Positions 24,587 through 33,372 of a stretch of 40,888 nt of DNA are shown piece after piece (within the stretch, counting starts at the first letter, position 1; the number at the start of each line of letters is the position of its first letter). The stretch covers positions 1 through 40,888 of the forward strand of contig JAKLJX010000037.1 of assembly GCA_023150945.1 (NCBI GenBank). The letters run 5' to 3'. A program made the translations under genes and the position numbers. This DNA is from a bacterium. GTDB taxonomy: Bacteria > Zhuqueibacterota > Zhuqueibacteria > Zhuqueibacterales > Zhuqueibacteraceae. Below the pieces are notes generated by a model, which saw only the letters and a list, made by a program, of their open reading frames with translations, was not told the DNA's origin and ran no database searches.

Positions 24587-27500
24587 ATGCGCTGTCCCAG
24601 TTGTGGCAAGGAAAATCCGGCGGCAGTGAAATGCTGCGATGCGTGCGGCGCGGCGCTGCCGGCGCGCTGTGCAAACTGCGATTTTGAGAATCCGCCACAA
24701 TTTCGCTTTTGCGGACAATGCGGCACGCGCTTGCTCGGCCCCGCGGCGGAGCCGGCGCCCTTCGAGCGCCTCCGGCCACGCGAGCCGGAACGCCGGCAAA
24801 TCACCGTGATGTTTTGCGATCTCGTCGGCTCGACCGCGCTCTCCGCCCGGCTCGATCCCGAAGAGCTGCGGGAAGTGGTGCGGCATTATCAAACACTGTG
24901 CGCCGCGATCGTCAGCCGCCATGAGGGCCACATCGCACAATATTTGGGCGATGGCATCATGGTCTATTTCGGCTATCCCGTGGCACATGAGGATGATGCG
25001 CGCCGCGCGGTGCGCGCGGGTTTGGATATCGTCGCGGAGATGCAGTCGCTCCGCGCGCGCCAGAACGAAAGCCTGGCGGTGCGGGTCAGTTTGCATACCG
25101 GCCTGGTGGTGATCGGCGAAATGGGCGTCGGCGACAAGCGCGAGCTGCTCGCACTCGGCACGGCGCCGAATATTGCCGCGCGCTTGCAGACCCTGGCGGC
25201 GCCCAACACCGTCGTGATCAGCTCGGCCACGCATCATCTCGTGCAGGGCTTTTTCAAGCTGCAGTCGCAGGGCACGCAGTTGCTCAAGGGCCTCAACGCG
25301 CCGCTGGCGGTCTATCGAGTGTTGTATGAAAGCGGCGCGCACACCCGCCTGGAAGCGGCGATGCTGTCGGGTTTGACGCCGCTGGTGGGAAAAGACCGGG
25401 AGATGCAGGAGTTGCTGACCGCCTGGCAGCGCGTCATCACCGGCGAGCCGCAGGCCGTGCTGGTGAATGGTGAGGCCGGCATCGGCAAATCGCGCTTGCT
25501 GTTGGCGTTCAAGCAAAGCCTGGCAGGCACGCCGCATGTTTGGCTGGAAGCGCAAGGCTCGCCCTACTATCAAAACAGCGCGCTGCATCCCTTGATCGAA
25601 GTGCTGCAGCGCCTGCTCGATTTCTGCCGGGACGACACTGCCGAGCGCAGAATCACCAAACTCGAAGATTGGCTGCGGCAGCAAGAACAACCGGTGGCCG
25701 AGGCTCTTCCCCTGTTTGCCACTTTGCTGGCGGTGCCGCTGGCAGATGATTATGTCGCGCCCAACCTCAACCCCCAACGGCTGAAGCAGAAAACCCTCGA
25801 AGCCTGGCAGGCCATCTTGCTGCAGATGGCGCAGCAGCAGCCGGTGGTCTTCGCAGTTGAAGATCTGCACTGGGCTGATCCCTCGACGCTGGCCATGCTC
25901 GAGAGCATGCTGCACATGCCAGCGCCTGCTCGCCTGCTGTTGCTGTTGACTTCCCGGCCGGAGTTCGTGCCGGGCTGGCATGGCCATGCCCGCGTCACGC
26001 AGATCAACCTGAATCGCTTGACTCAGGAACAGATCGAGACGATGGTAGCGCAGGTCACCGGCGACAAAATTCTGCCTGCGCCCGTGCTCAAACAGATCGT
26101 GACCAAGACGGACGGCATTCCGCTGTTCGTGGAAGAACTCACGCGAATGGTGCTCGAATCCGGCCTGTTGCGCGAGGGAGGCCGTCGTTTCGAGTTGATC
26201 GGCCCGCTGCCGCCGTTGGCGATTCCGGCAACGCTGCAGGATTGGTTGATGGCGCGGCTGGATCGTCTGGCGCCGGTGAAAGAAGTGGCGCAACTGGCGG
26301 CGGCCATCGGCCGGGAATTTTCCTACGAATTGATCAACGCCGTCGACCTGGTCGAGGAGAGGACGCTGCGCCAGGGGCTGGCGCAGTTGGCCAGTGCCGG
26401 TTTGCTGCAGCCGCAGACCGGCGCCGGCAGCCGCAGTGTGACCTATGCCTTCAAGCACGCATTGATTCAAGAGGCCGCCTATCAATCGCTACTGAAAAGC
26501 CGGCGGCAACAATACCATCAGCGCATCGCGCAAACGCTGGTGGAAAAGTTCTATGACACGGCCTGCGAACAGCCTGAGCTGCTGGCGCATCACTATACCG
26601 AGGCCGGCTTGTATGACACCGCGATCGCCTACTGGCAGTGGGCCGGTGAAAAAGCGATTCAGCGGTCCGCGCATCCCGAGGCGATCGGCCATCTCAGCAA
26701 GGGTTTGGAACTGCTGCAGCTTCTCCCTGAAAACGCCCAGCACGACCAGTTGGAAGTCGAATTGCTGACTTACCTGGGCGTGGCGATGACCGCCAGCCAG
26801 GGCTACACTTCGCCGGAGGTGGGCAAGATCTACAGCCGGGCGCGCACGTTGTGCGAGCGCCTGAATCAAACCCCGCGGCTGGCCTCGGCGATGCTCGGCC
26901 TCTGGAAAGCCGCGTTGGTGCGCGGCGATCTGCGACAGGCGCACGCGCTGGCGCAGGAATGCATGCTGCTCGCCGAAACCAAGCAGGATCTCGAACTACT
27001 TTTGACCGCGCACCTGACCTTGGGCGTCTCTGCCGCCAGCGCCGGCGAGCTGCTCACCGCCCAGGAGCATCTGCGCGAAGCCATTCATCTCTACCTGCCC
27101 TCGGATCATCACACCGACATTTACGATTACGGCGAAGACCCCGGCGTGGTGGCGCTCATCTATCTTGCCCACGTTTCCTGGATGCTGGGCTATCCGGATC
27201 AGGCGCTGAAATACAGCGAAGAAGCCCTGCAATTGGCACAGAAGCTGGCGCATCCGTTCACGCTTGCGATCGCACTCCACTTCACTGCCGGTACGCATGA
27301 GCTGCGGCGCGAACGTCATCTCATGCATGCGCGCGCCGAAGCCTTGATCGCGCTCGCGGAAGAACAGGGGTTTCCGTTTTGGCGCGCCTGCGGAGAAATT
27401 CAAAAAGGCATTCTGCTGTTCGAGCAAGGCCGGCAGCAAGAAGCCATTGGCATGATCGACAGGGCCATTGCCTCCCTGCAGGCCGGTGGCGCTCAGATCG

Positions 27501-27928
27501 GCGAGGCCGGCGGCAAGGCGCAGCGTGCCCTAGCTTATGGCAAAACGGGCCGTCTGCAAGAAGGGCTGGCCTTGATCGACGAGGCGCTCGCCCTCACGCG
27601 CAGTGGCGGCGAACGCCAGGATGAGGCCGAGCAGTGGCGGATCAAGGGCGAGCTTTATCGCCTGCACCCGACGCGCGCGCCCGAGGAGAATGAGCGCCAG
27701 GCAGAAGCCTGCTTCCAACAGGCCCTGGCGCTTGCACGCAAGCAACAGGCAAAATCATGGGAATTGCGCGCGGCCATGAGCCTGAGCCGGCTGTGGCAAA
27801 CGCAGGGAAGGAGCGGCGCAGCGCACGATCTGCTATCGGGCATTTATGGTTGGTTCACGGAAGGATTCGACACTGCCGATTTGCAGGAGGCGAAGACGCT
27901 GCTGGCGGAACTTGCCGACGCAGGATAG
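24587..27928 (+). CDS. Zinc-ribbon / class III nucleotide cyclase / AAA ATPase / TPR protein
   Basis: A 1113-residue multi-domain cytoplasmic protein. Residues 1-48 hold two zinc ribbons (CPSCGKENP, CCDACG, CANCDFENP, CGQCG). Residues 70-250 are a class III adenylate/guanylate cyclase domain with metal ligands Asp78 (FCDLVGST) and Asp122 (YLGDGIMVYFGYP). Residues 280-560 form an AAA/STAND-type ATPase, with Walker A Lys301 in GEAGIGKSRLL and Walker B VVFAVEDLHWADPS. The rest is TPR-like helical repeats. The order matches widespread signalling proteins of this architecture; the ligand and the nucleotide made are unknown. ATG 24587 has GGAG ten bases upstream; GTG 24578 is in frame. It probably forms an operon with the CsgG-like gene. 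Confidence 0.9.
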   Translation: MRCPSCGKENPAAVKCCDACGAALPARCANCDFENPPQFRFCGQCGTRLLGPAAEPAPFERLRPREPERRQITVMFCDLVGSTALSARLDPEELREVVRHYQTLCAAIVSRHEGHIAQYLGDGIMVYFGYPVAHEDDARRAVRAGLDIVAEMQSLRARQNESLAVRVSLHTGLVVIGEMGVGDKRELLALGTAPNIAARLQTLAAPNTVVISSATHHLVQGFFKLQSQGTQLLKGLNAPLAVYRVLYESGAHTRLEAAMLSGLTPLVGKDREMQELLTAWQRVITGEPQAVLVNGEAGIGKSRLLLAFKQSLAGTPHVWLEAQGSPYYQNSALHPLIEVLQRLLDFCRDDTAERRITKLEDWLRQQEQPVAEALPLFATLLAVPLADDYVAPNLNPQRLKQKTLEAWQAILLQMAQQQPVVFAVEDLHWADPSTLAMLESMLHMPAPARLLLLLTSRPEFVPGWHGHARVTQINLNRLTQEQIETMVAQVTGDKILPAPVLKQIVTKTDGIPLFVEELTRMVLESGLLREGGRRFELIGPLPPLAIPATLQDWLMARLDRLAPVKEVAQLAAAIGREFSYELINAVDLVEERTLRQGLAQLASAGLLQPQTGAGSRSVTYAFKHALIQEAAYQSLLKSRRQQYHQRIAQTLVEKFYDTACEQPELLAHHYTEAGLYDTAIAYWQWAGEKAIQRSAHPEAIGHLSKGLELLQLLPENAQHDQLEVELLTYLGVAMTASQGYTSPEVGKIYSRARTLCERLNQTPRLASAMLGLWKAALVRGDLRQAHALAQECMLLAETKQDLELLLTAHLTLGVSAASAGELLTAQEHLREAIHLYLPSDHHTDIYDYGEDPGVVALIYLAHVSWMLGYPDQALKYSEEALQLAQKLAHPFTLAIALHFTAGTHELRRERHLMHARAEALIALAEEQGFPFWRACGEIQKGILLFEQGRQQEAIGMIDRAIASLQAGGAQIGEAGGKAQRALAYGKTGRLQEGLALIDEALALTRSGGERQDEAEQWRIKGELYRLHPTRAPEENERQAEACFQQALALARKQQAKSWELRAAMSLSRLWQTQGRSGAAHDLLSGIYGWFTEGFDTADLQEAKTLLAELADAG

Positions 27929-28292
27929 CAGGCCGTGTGCTTATGAAACGACGTGCGGCCACGCGGAAGGGTGGCCGGCCAGCCACCAGGTCAGTTGGAC
28001 GATTCGGTTTTTCCCTTTAATTGGCGCCGGACGTGTTAAAGGATCTTTAATATGCGCGGTTCACGAAGTGCGCCGCTGATGAACGAGGTTGCAATGATCG
28101 CAGCTCCGCAGACTTCCGTTTGGTTTCGTCTTGACTAGACGAAGTTTTGGGGAGCACTGTCGGTCGCATACGCCAAGAGAGTGATTCGAGGTGAATGCTA
28201 GTCGAAAAAGCAGAATCTATCCGGGCACACACACAATTTGACGTTCAGTCTTGCTTGAAGACCGGAAACAGCACATCAACAAGGTGCCGACG
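27929..28292. other. Intergenic region before the Fic gene
   Basis: About 360 bases without a convincing gene. It contains an inverted repeat GGCCAC/GTGGCC (27957-27976), followed later by a T-rich stretch, which may end the cyclase transcript. The palindrome TTCGTCTTGACTAGACGAA lies at 28125-28143. No clear promoter was found. Confidence 0.5.
28125..28143. promoter_or_regulatory. Palindrome upstream of the Fic gene
   Basis: TTCGTCT and AGACGAA are perfect 7-base inverted repeats around TGACT. It lies 150 bases before the Fic start. It could be an operator or a hairpin; only four Ts follow, so a terminator is less likely. Confidence 0.4.
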
Positions 28293-29456
28293 ATGCAGCG
28301 TGGTATGACCGGCCACTACGAAGTGACCACCATCGGCGGAGAGGAAGTGCGAGCTTTTCTGCCGTATCCGTTGCCGCCCAACCCGCCCCTGGAAATGACG
28401 CCCGACCGCCAGCAATGTTTGGAACGGGCCACCCTGGCGTTGGGGCGATTGGACAGTATTACCCTTCTGCTGCCAAACCCGGATTTGTTTCTCTATTCCT
28501 ATGTGCGTCGCGAAGCAGTCCTCTCCTCCCAAATCGAGGGCACGCAGTCGTCTTTGGCAGACCTGTTGCTTTTCGAGCTCGAAGAGACGCCGGGCGTGCC
28601 GCTCGATGATGTCGGTGAAGTGTCGAACTACGTTGCCGCGCTCCATCATGGTTTGAAAAGGCTGAAAGAAGGCTTTCCGCTTTCCAACCGGCTGCTGCGT
28701 GAGATGCAAGTTGAGCTGCTCTCCCGCGGCATAGGCAGCAGCAAGGCTCCCGGAGAATTCCGCCGCACACAAAACTGGATTGGCGGTACCCGACCGGGCA
28801 ATGCCCATTTCGTGCCGCCGCCGCCCGGAGCGGTGGAGGATGGCATGGCTGCGCTCGAGCGTTTCCTTCATGAGAAGCAGTCACCGTATTCGGCGTTGAT
28901 CAAGGCTGCGCTCACCCATGTACAGTTCGAAACCATCCACCCCTTTCTCGATGGCAATGGACGGCTGGGGCGGCTCTTGATCGCTCTCGTCCTGCACGCT
29001 GAGGGCGTGCTTTCGCAACCGCTGCTTTACTTGAGTCTCTTTTTCAAACAGCATCGCAGCGAGTACTACCGTTTGCTTGATTTGGTCCGCTCCGAAGGAG
29101 ATTGGGAGGCCTGGGTGGATTTTTTTCTCGAAGGTGTTGACCGGACGGCTTCTCGAGCAGTGCAAACCGCAAAGCGGCTGGTGACGATTTTTCGGGAAGA
29201 TGAGCAAACGCTGGAGGAGCTCGGCCGGTTGGCGGCCAACACGCTGCGTGTTCACCGCACGTTCTGCGAACCTCCCCTCTTGACCCTGCCACAGATTTGC
29301 AGCCGGGCCGGCATCACTTTTCCCACGGCTGCGAAAGGCGTGGAGAATCTGGTTCGGCTGGGCGTGGTGCGCGAGTTGACTGGCCAACGCCGCCATCGCA
29401 TCTTCGCCTACGATCGCCATCTGGCGATTCTGAACGAAGAGACTGAGCCGCTCTGA
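28293..29456 (+). CDS. Fic-domain protein with N-terminal inhibitory helix
   Basis: A 387-residue class II Fic protein. The catalytic motif HPFLDGNGRLGR (His216) is complete, so AMP transfer or a related nucleotidyl transfer to a target protein is expected. The inhibitory motif SSQIEG in the N-terminal Fic_N region places Glu82 where it blocks ATP in family structures, so the enzyme should be self-inhibited. The C-terminal 100 residues resemble a winged helix (LTLPQICSRAGITFPTAAKGVENLVRLGVV), typical of this family. ATG 28293 is chosen with AAGG eight bases upstream; TTG 28251 is in frame. No antitoxin-like partner gene is adjacent. It separates the cyclase pair from the bsh genes. Confidence 0.9.
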   Translation: MQRGMTGHYEVTTIGGEEVRAFLPYPLPPNPPLEMTPDRQQCLERATLALGRLDSITLLLPNPDLFLYSYVRREAVLSSQIEGTQSSLADLLLFELEETPGVPLDDVGEVSNYVAALHHGLKRLKEGFPLSNRLLREMQVELLSRGIGSSKAPGEFRRTQNWIGGTRPGNAHFVPPPPGAVEDGMAALERFLHEKQSPYSALIKAALTHVQFETIHPFLDGNGRLGRLLIALVLHAEGVLSQPLLYLSLFFKQHRSEYYRLLDLVRSEGDWEAWVDFFLEGVDRTASRAVQTAKRLVTIFREDEQTLEELGRLAANTLRVHRTFCEPPLLTLPQICSRAGITFPTAAKGVENLVRLGVVRELTGQRRHRIFAYDRHLAILNEETEPL

Positions 29457-29542
29457 ACCATAGGCGGCGGGCAGACGATGGTATGCGCCGGAAAGCCACG
29501 CAGCCCTAAAGACTGAGATTCCCAACAGGATTGAACCAAACC

Positions 29543-30313
29543 ATGTCGATTGATTTCCTCGCTCTGGGCGCACATCCCGATGACATCGAGCTGGGCTGCG
29601 GCGGCACGTTGATCAAACTCGCCCGCCTGGGCTATCGCACCGCGGCCTACACGCTCACCCGCGGCGAAAGCGGCACGCGCGGCACCCAGGCCATTCGCGA
29701 GCAGGAGTACCACGCCGCGGCCAAAATCATGCAAGTGGCCCGCTACGGCATGCTCGACCTTCCCGATGCCGGCCTCGAGGAAACCCAGCTCAACCGCCTG
29801 AAGATCGTGCGCCTGCTGCGGCAATTGCGGCCGCGCCTGGTCGCGACCATGCACTGGGAAGCACGGCATCCGGATCACATTCACACCGCGCATCTCGTGC
29901 GCGATGCCGCTTTGATCTCCGGGCTGAAGAATCTCGACCTGGGGCCGCTGCAAGCCAACGGCGAAGTCGCTGGAGCGCCGGACCACTGGCGGCCGTTGCG
30001 CGTGCTCTACATGCCGGAACGCTACGAGGTTCCGGTGAGTTTTATCGTGGACATTTCGGATACCTTCGCAGAGAAGATGGCCGCGATTCGCGCGCACGAA
30101 TCGCAGTTTCACGGCGAGCAGATGCACAAATATGGCGAGGAACAGACCGTCATCTCGCGGCCGGCTTTCCTCGAATTCATTGCCGCGAAAAACCGCAGGT
30201 GGGGCGCGATGATTGGCGTGCAATACGGCGAGGCCTTCGTCGTGCGCGAAAGCGTGCGCCTCGATGATCCGGTGGCGGCTTTCGGTGACTGGTGCGCCGA
30301 GACGATTCCCTGA
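29543..30313 (+). CDS. bshB1: Bacillithiol deacetylase BshB1 (LmbE/PIG-L family)
   Basis: Removes acetyl from GlcNAc-malate, the second bacillithiol step. The zinc-binding motif AHPDDIELGCGGT is at the N-terminus, and HWEARHPDHIHTAHLVRDA supplies the third ligand region. RGESGTRGT and ESQFHGEQMHKYGEEQ are typical of BshB1 rather than other LmbE proteins. Length is 256 residues from the ATG; a TTG at 29531 would add four. A small membrane protein and bshA follow on the same strand. Confidence 0.93.
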   Translation: MSIDFLALGAHPDDIELGCGGTLIKLARLGYRTAAYTLTRGESGTRGTQAIREQEYHAAAKIMQVARYGMLDLPDAGLEETQLNRLKIVRLLRQLRPRLVATMHWEARHPDHIHTAHLVRDAALISGLKNLDLGPLQANGEVAGAPDHWRPLRVLYMPERYEVPVSFIVDISDTFAEKMAAIRAHESQFHGEQMHKYGEEQTVISRPAFLEFIAAKNRRWGAMIGVQYGEAFVVRESVRLDDPVAAFGDWCAETIP

Positions 30314-30373
30314 GGCGGCAGCCCGCAGCCGTGGTTTGGCATTTGTTTCACAAAATCGGCAGGAGTGGTGGTG

Positions 30374-30751
30374 ATGCAATTTCCCCAGGGCGCCGGCGGC
30401 ACTTCCGGCGGCGCCGGAAAATTCTTTCTTGGAATGATGATGGCGGTGGCGGGCGGCTACTTGCTGCTCAATCAGGTCACGGTCACCAGCGGTTATTGGA
30501 TGATTTTTGGATACAACGCGTTCGGCTTGTCGCTGCTGCCGTTGATCGTGGGCATTGGCATGCTTTTTTTCAACGGCCGTTCGATGATCGGCTGGCTGCT
30601 GACCGGCGCCGGCTTCGTGATCATTATTGCGGGCATTTTGTCTCATATTGACATTTACTTTCGTCCGACCAGCCTGTTCAACACCCTGATCATGTTGACC
30701 CTGCTGGCGGGCGGCATCGGTTTGGTGGCGCGCTCGCTGCGGGCGCAGTAA
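30374..30751 (+). CDS. Small four-helix membrane protein between bshB1 and bshA
   Basis: A 125-residue hydrophobic protein with about four membrane helices (FFLGMMMAVAGGYLLL; FGLSLLPLIVGIGMLFF; MIGWLLTGAGFVIIIAGILS; LFNTLIMLTLLAGGIGLVA). The N-terminus is Gly-rich and soluble. The ATG at 30374 has AGGAG nine bases upstream; in-frame GTGs lie just before it. It sits 60 bases after bshB1 and 36 before bshA, so it is probably co-transcribed with them. I do not recognise the family. A link to thiol metabolism rests on position alone. Confidence 0.75.
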   Translation: MQFPQGAGGTSGGAGKFFLGMMMAVAGGYLLLNQVTVTSGYWMIFGYNAFGLSLLPLIVGIGMLFFNGRSMIGWLLTGAGFVIIIAGILSHIDIYFRPTSLFNTLIMLTLLAGGIGLVARSLRAQ

Positions 30752-30787
30752 CAACGGCGAGGCCTTCCCGCCTCCGGGAGAAACAGC

Positions 30788-31912
30788 ATGAAAATCGGCA
30801 TGGTCAGTCATCCGGCGCTGGGCGGCTCCGGTGTCGTAGCTTCCGAACTCGGCATGGCGTTGGCGCAACGCGGCCACGAAGTCCATTTTATCAGTCACGC
30901 CGTTCCCTTTCGCCTGCGCGAGTTTCATCCCCGCGTCTTCTTTCACGAGGTCGATGTCGTCACCTATCCGCTCTTCAAATATCCGCCCTATGAGATCGGC
31001 CTGGCCAACAAGATCGTGGACGTGGTGCAGGAGTACGGCCTGGATCTGATTCATGCGCACTACGCCGTGCCGCACGCGACCTCGGCGTATCTCGCCAAGC
31101 ACATTCTCCATTCAACCAGGCTGAAGGTGATCACCACGCTGCACGGCACCGATATCACGCTGGTGGGCGCCGACAAATCGTTCTACAACGTGATCAAATT
31201 CAGCATCGAGCAATCCGACGGCGTGACCGCGGTGTCCGATTACCTGGTGCAGCGCACGCGCGATGAATTCAACATTCAGCGCGAGATCCGGCGCATCTAC
31301 AATTTCATTGACCTGAGCAAAGGCCGGCCTGCCCAAGCCGGGCCTTGCAAGCGCGAGATGTTTGCGCCCGCCGGCGAAAAGCTGCTGGTGCACGCCTCCA
31401 ATTTCCGCCCGGTGAAACGGGTCGGCGACGTGGTGCGGATCTTCGCCCGGCTGCATGAAAAATTGTCCTGCAAGCTCCTGCTGGTGGGAGAAGGCCCGGA
31501 GCGCCTGTTCGTGCAGCAGCTTGTGAAGGAATTGCGGCTGCGCGACGCTGTCAGCTTTCTCGGCGCGGTGGATTATCTCGAAGACATCCTGCGCTGCGCG
31601 GATTTGTTTTTCCTGCCGACCGAACAGGAAAGCTTCGGGTTGGTGGCGCTGGAGGCGATGAATTGCGGCGTGCCGGTGATCGGCACCAATGCCGGCGGCC
31701 TGCCGGAGGTGGTGGAACACGGCAAAAATGGCTTTCTGCTGCCGGTCGGCGAAACTGCGGCCATGGCCGAGGCCGCCCTGGAGCTGCTTTCCGATCCCGA
31801 GCGGCATATTGCCTTTTCCAAAAGCGCGCGCGCGCGCGCCGCGCAGTTCGATATCGAAAAAATCATGCCCGAGTGGCAATTGTTCTATGAGGAAGTATTG
31901 TCGGCGCGTTGA
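30788..31912 (+). CDS. bshA: N-acetyl-alpha-D-glucosaminyl L-malate synthase BshA
   Basis: A GT4 glycosyltransferase that joins GlcNAc from UDP-GlcNAc to L-malate, the first bacillithiol step. The N-terminus KIGMVSHPALGGSGVVASELG and the block PFRLREFHPRVFFHEVDVVTYPLFKYPPYE are specific for BshA, as is LIHAHYAVPHATSAYLAKH. The sugar-nucleotide site EQESFGLVALEAMNCGVPVI is near the C-terminus. The 374 residues are the normal length. GGAG precedes the ATG. With bshB1 and bshC present the pathway is complete. Confidence 0.95.
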   Translation: MKIGMVSHPALGGSGVVASELGMALAQRGHEVHFISHAVPFRLREFHPRVFFHEVDVVTYPLFKYPPYEIGLANKIVDVVQEYGLDLIHAHYAVPHATSAYLAKHILHSTRLKVITTLHGTDITLVGADKSFYNVIKFSIEQSDGVTAVSDYLVQRTRDEFNIQREIRRIYNFIDLSKGRPAQAGPCKREMFAPAGEKLLVHASNFRPVKRVGDVVRIFARLHEKLSCKLLLVGEGPERLFVQQLVKELRLRDAVSFLGAVDYLEDILRCADLFFLPTEQESFGLVALEAMNCGVPVIGTNAGGLPEVVEHGKNGFLLPVGETAAMAEAALELLSDPERHIAFSKSARARAAQFDIEKIMPEWQLFYEEVLSAR

Positions 31913-31934
31913 TTCCTGATGGTGTGGTCGAGCG

Positions 31935-32013
31935 GGCGGCGCCGCATCGTGCGGCCGCCAGGCAGTGCAAGTGGTGTCTGTCTGAAATTGTTCCACCCTC
32001 GGCGTTGCCGAGG
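31935..32013. repeat. Two GC-rich hairpins after bshA
   Basis: The first (31935-31959) pairs GCCGCA with TGCGGC around TCG, with outer GGCG/CGCC and a two-base bulge. The second (31997-32013) pairs CCTCGGC with GCCGAGG around GTT. Neither has a T-run. They could stop or stabilise the bshA transcript, or be a small dispersed repeat. The rest of the 224-base gap shows no gene. Confidence 0.5.
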
Positions 32014-32136
32014 TTCCCAAACTTCTAGTGTCGTGAAAATCTTGAGAATTTTGATGCCACCGCCAAGCCGTCGCAGGAGCATCTTCGCAAGAGTTCACGA
32101 TTTCGGACGGACACGAAATGTCAACCGAGGCAGGCC

Positions 32137-33372
32137 ATGGCCAATCCCACTGAACAGGAACTCATCTATGATTGGAACACCGTCGCCGGCAGCTTCAAAC
32201 CCAGCCAGCCGGTCGAATTCGATGATGAAACGCTGCGCGACGGGCTGCAATCGCCGTCCGTAACCGATCCGCCGATTGCCGAGAAACTGCGCATGCTGCA
32301 TCTCATGCACCGCCTGGGGCTGCAGGCCGCCAACATTGGCCTGCCCGGCGCCGGCCCGCGCGCGCGCGCCGACGTGCTGGCCCTGGCCCGCGAGATCGCG
32401 AACCATGATCTCGGCATCTTTCCCAACTGCGCCGCGCGCACGGTGGAGACTGACATCATTCCCATCGTCGAAATCGCGCAACAGGCCGGCATTGCCATCG
32501 AAGCCGCGACCTTTCTCGGCTCCAGCCCGGTGCGCCTCTACGCGGAAAATTGGGACATCAATTTCCTGCAGCACACGGTGGAGAAGGCGGTGTCGTTCGT
32601 CGTCAAGCAGGGGCTGCCTTCGATGTTCGTCACCGAAGATACCATTCGTTCCCATCCGGCCACGGTGGAGCTGCTCTACACCACGGCGGTGCGGGCCGGC
32701 GCGACGCGGGTGGTGGTCTGCGATACTGTCGGCCACGCCACGCCCGCCGGAGTGCGCAGCCTGGTGCAATTCGTGCGCACAGCCGTGCAGGCGATCAATC
32801 CCGCGGTGAAAGTGGACTGGCACGGTCATCGCGATCGCGGCCTGGCGCTGAGCAACACGCTGGCAGCCATCGAGGCGGGCGCCGATCGCGTGCACGGCAC
32901 GATTCTCGGCATCGGCGAACGCGTCGGCAATACGCCGCTCGATCTCATGCTGGTGAATTGCAAACTGCTGGGCTGGATCGACAATGATCTGACCGCGCTG
33001 CAGGAATACTGCGATTTGGTCGCGCGCACTTGCGGCGTGCCGGTGCCTGCCAACTATCCGGTGTTTGGCCGCGACGCCTTTCGCACCGGCACCGGCGTGC
33101 ATGCGGCAGCCATCATCAAAGCACGCAAGAAGGGGCAGGACTGGCTTGCGGATCTGGTTTATTCCGGCGTGCCCGCGAGTTGGTTCGGCCGCCGGCAGGA
33201 AATCGAGATCGGCCACATGAGCGGCGAATCGAACGTGATCTACTGGCTCACCGCCCACGGCTTCGAGCCGAGCCGGCCGCGCATCGAGGCGATATTCAGC
33301 GCCGCCAAAAGCATGAATCGCAACATGAGCGATGACGAAATCCACGAGGTGCTGCGATCACTCGACCATTGA
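32137..33372 (+). CDS. LeuA/homocitrate synthase-family acyltransferase
   Basis: A 411-residue protein of the HMGL-like TIM-barrel family that condenses acetyl-CoA with a 2-oxo acid. The N-terminal DDETLRDGLQSP supplies the metal Asp and catalytic Arg, and WHGHRDRGLALSNTLAAIEAGADRVHGT supplies the two His ligands. GRDAFRTGTGVHAAAI and MSGESNV match the LeuA subdomain. It lacks the C-terminal leucine-binding regulatory domain of full-length LeuA. Isopropylmalate, homocitrate or citramalate synthase are all possible, so no symbol is given. GAGG lies upstream of the ATG. Its stop overlaps the next start (TTGA). Confidence 0.82.
   Translation: MANPTEQELIYDWNTVAGSFKPSQPVEFDDETLRDGLQSPSVTDPPIAEKLRMLHLMHRLGLQAANIGLPGAGPRARADVLALAREIANHDLGIFPNCAARTVETDIIPIVEIAQQAGIAIEAATFLGSSPVRLYAENWDINFLQHTVEKAVSFVVKQGLPSMFVTEDTIRSHPATVELLYTTAVRAGATRVVVCDTVGHATPAGVRSLVQFVRTAVQAINPAVKVDWHGHRDRGLALSNTLAAIEAGADRVHGTILGIGERVGNTPLDLMLVNCKLLGWIDNDLTALQEYCDLVARTCGVPVPANYPVFGRDAFRTGTGVHAAAIIKARKKGQDWLADLVYSGVPASWFGRRQEIEIGHMSGESNVIYWLTAHGFEPSRPRIEAIFSAAKSMNRNMSDDEIHEVLRSLDH

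Noticed and set aside
27943-28020. 25-codon basic open frame after the cyclase gene
   Set aside because: No ribosome binding site and very Arg/Gly-rich; it overlaps the GGCCAC/GTGGCC hairpin, which better explains the sequence.
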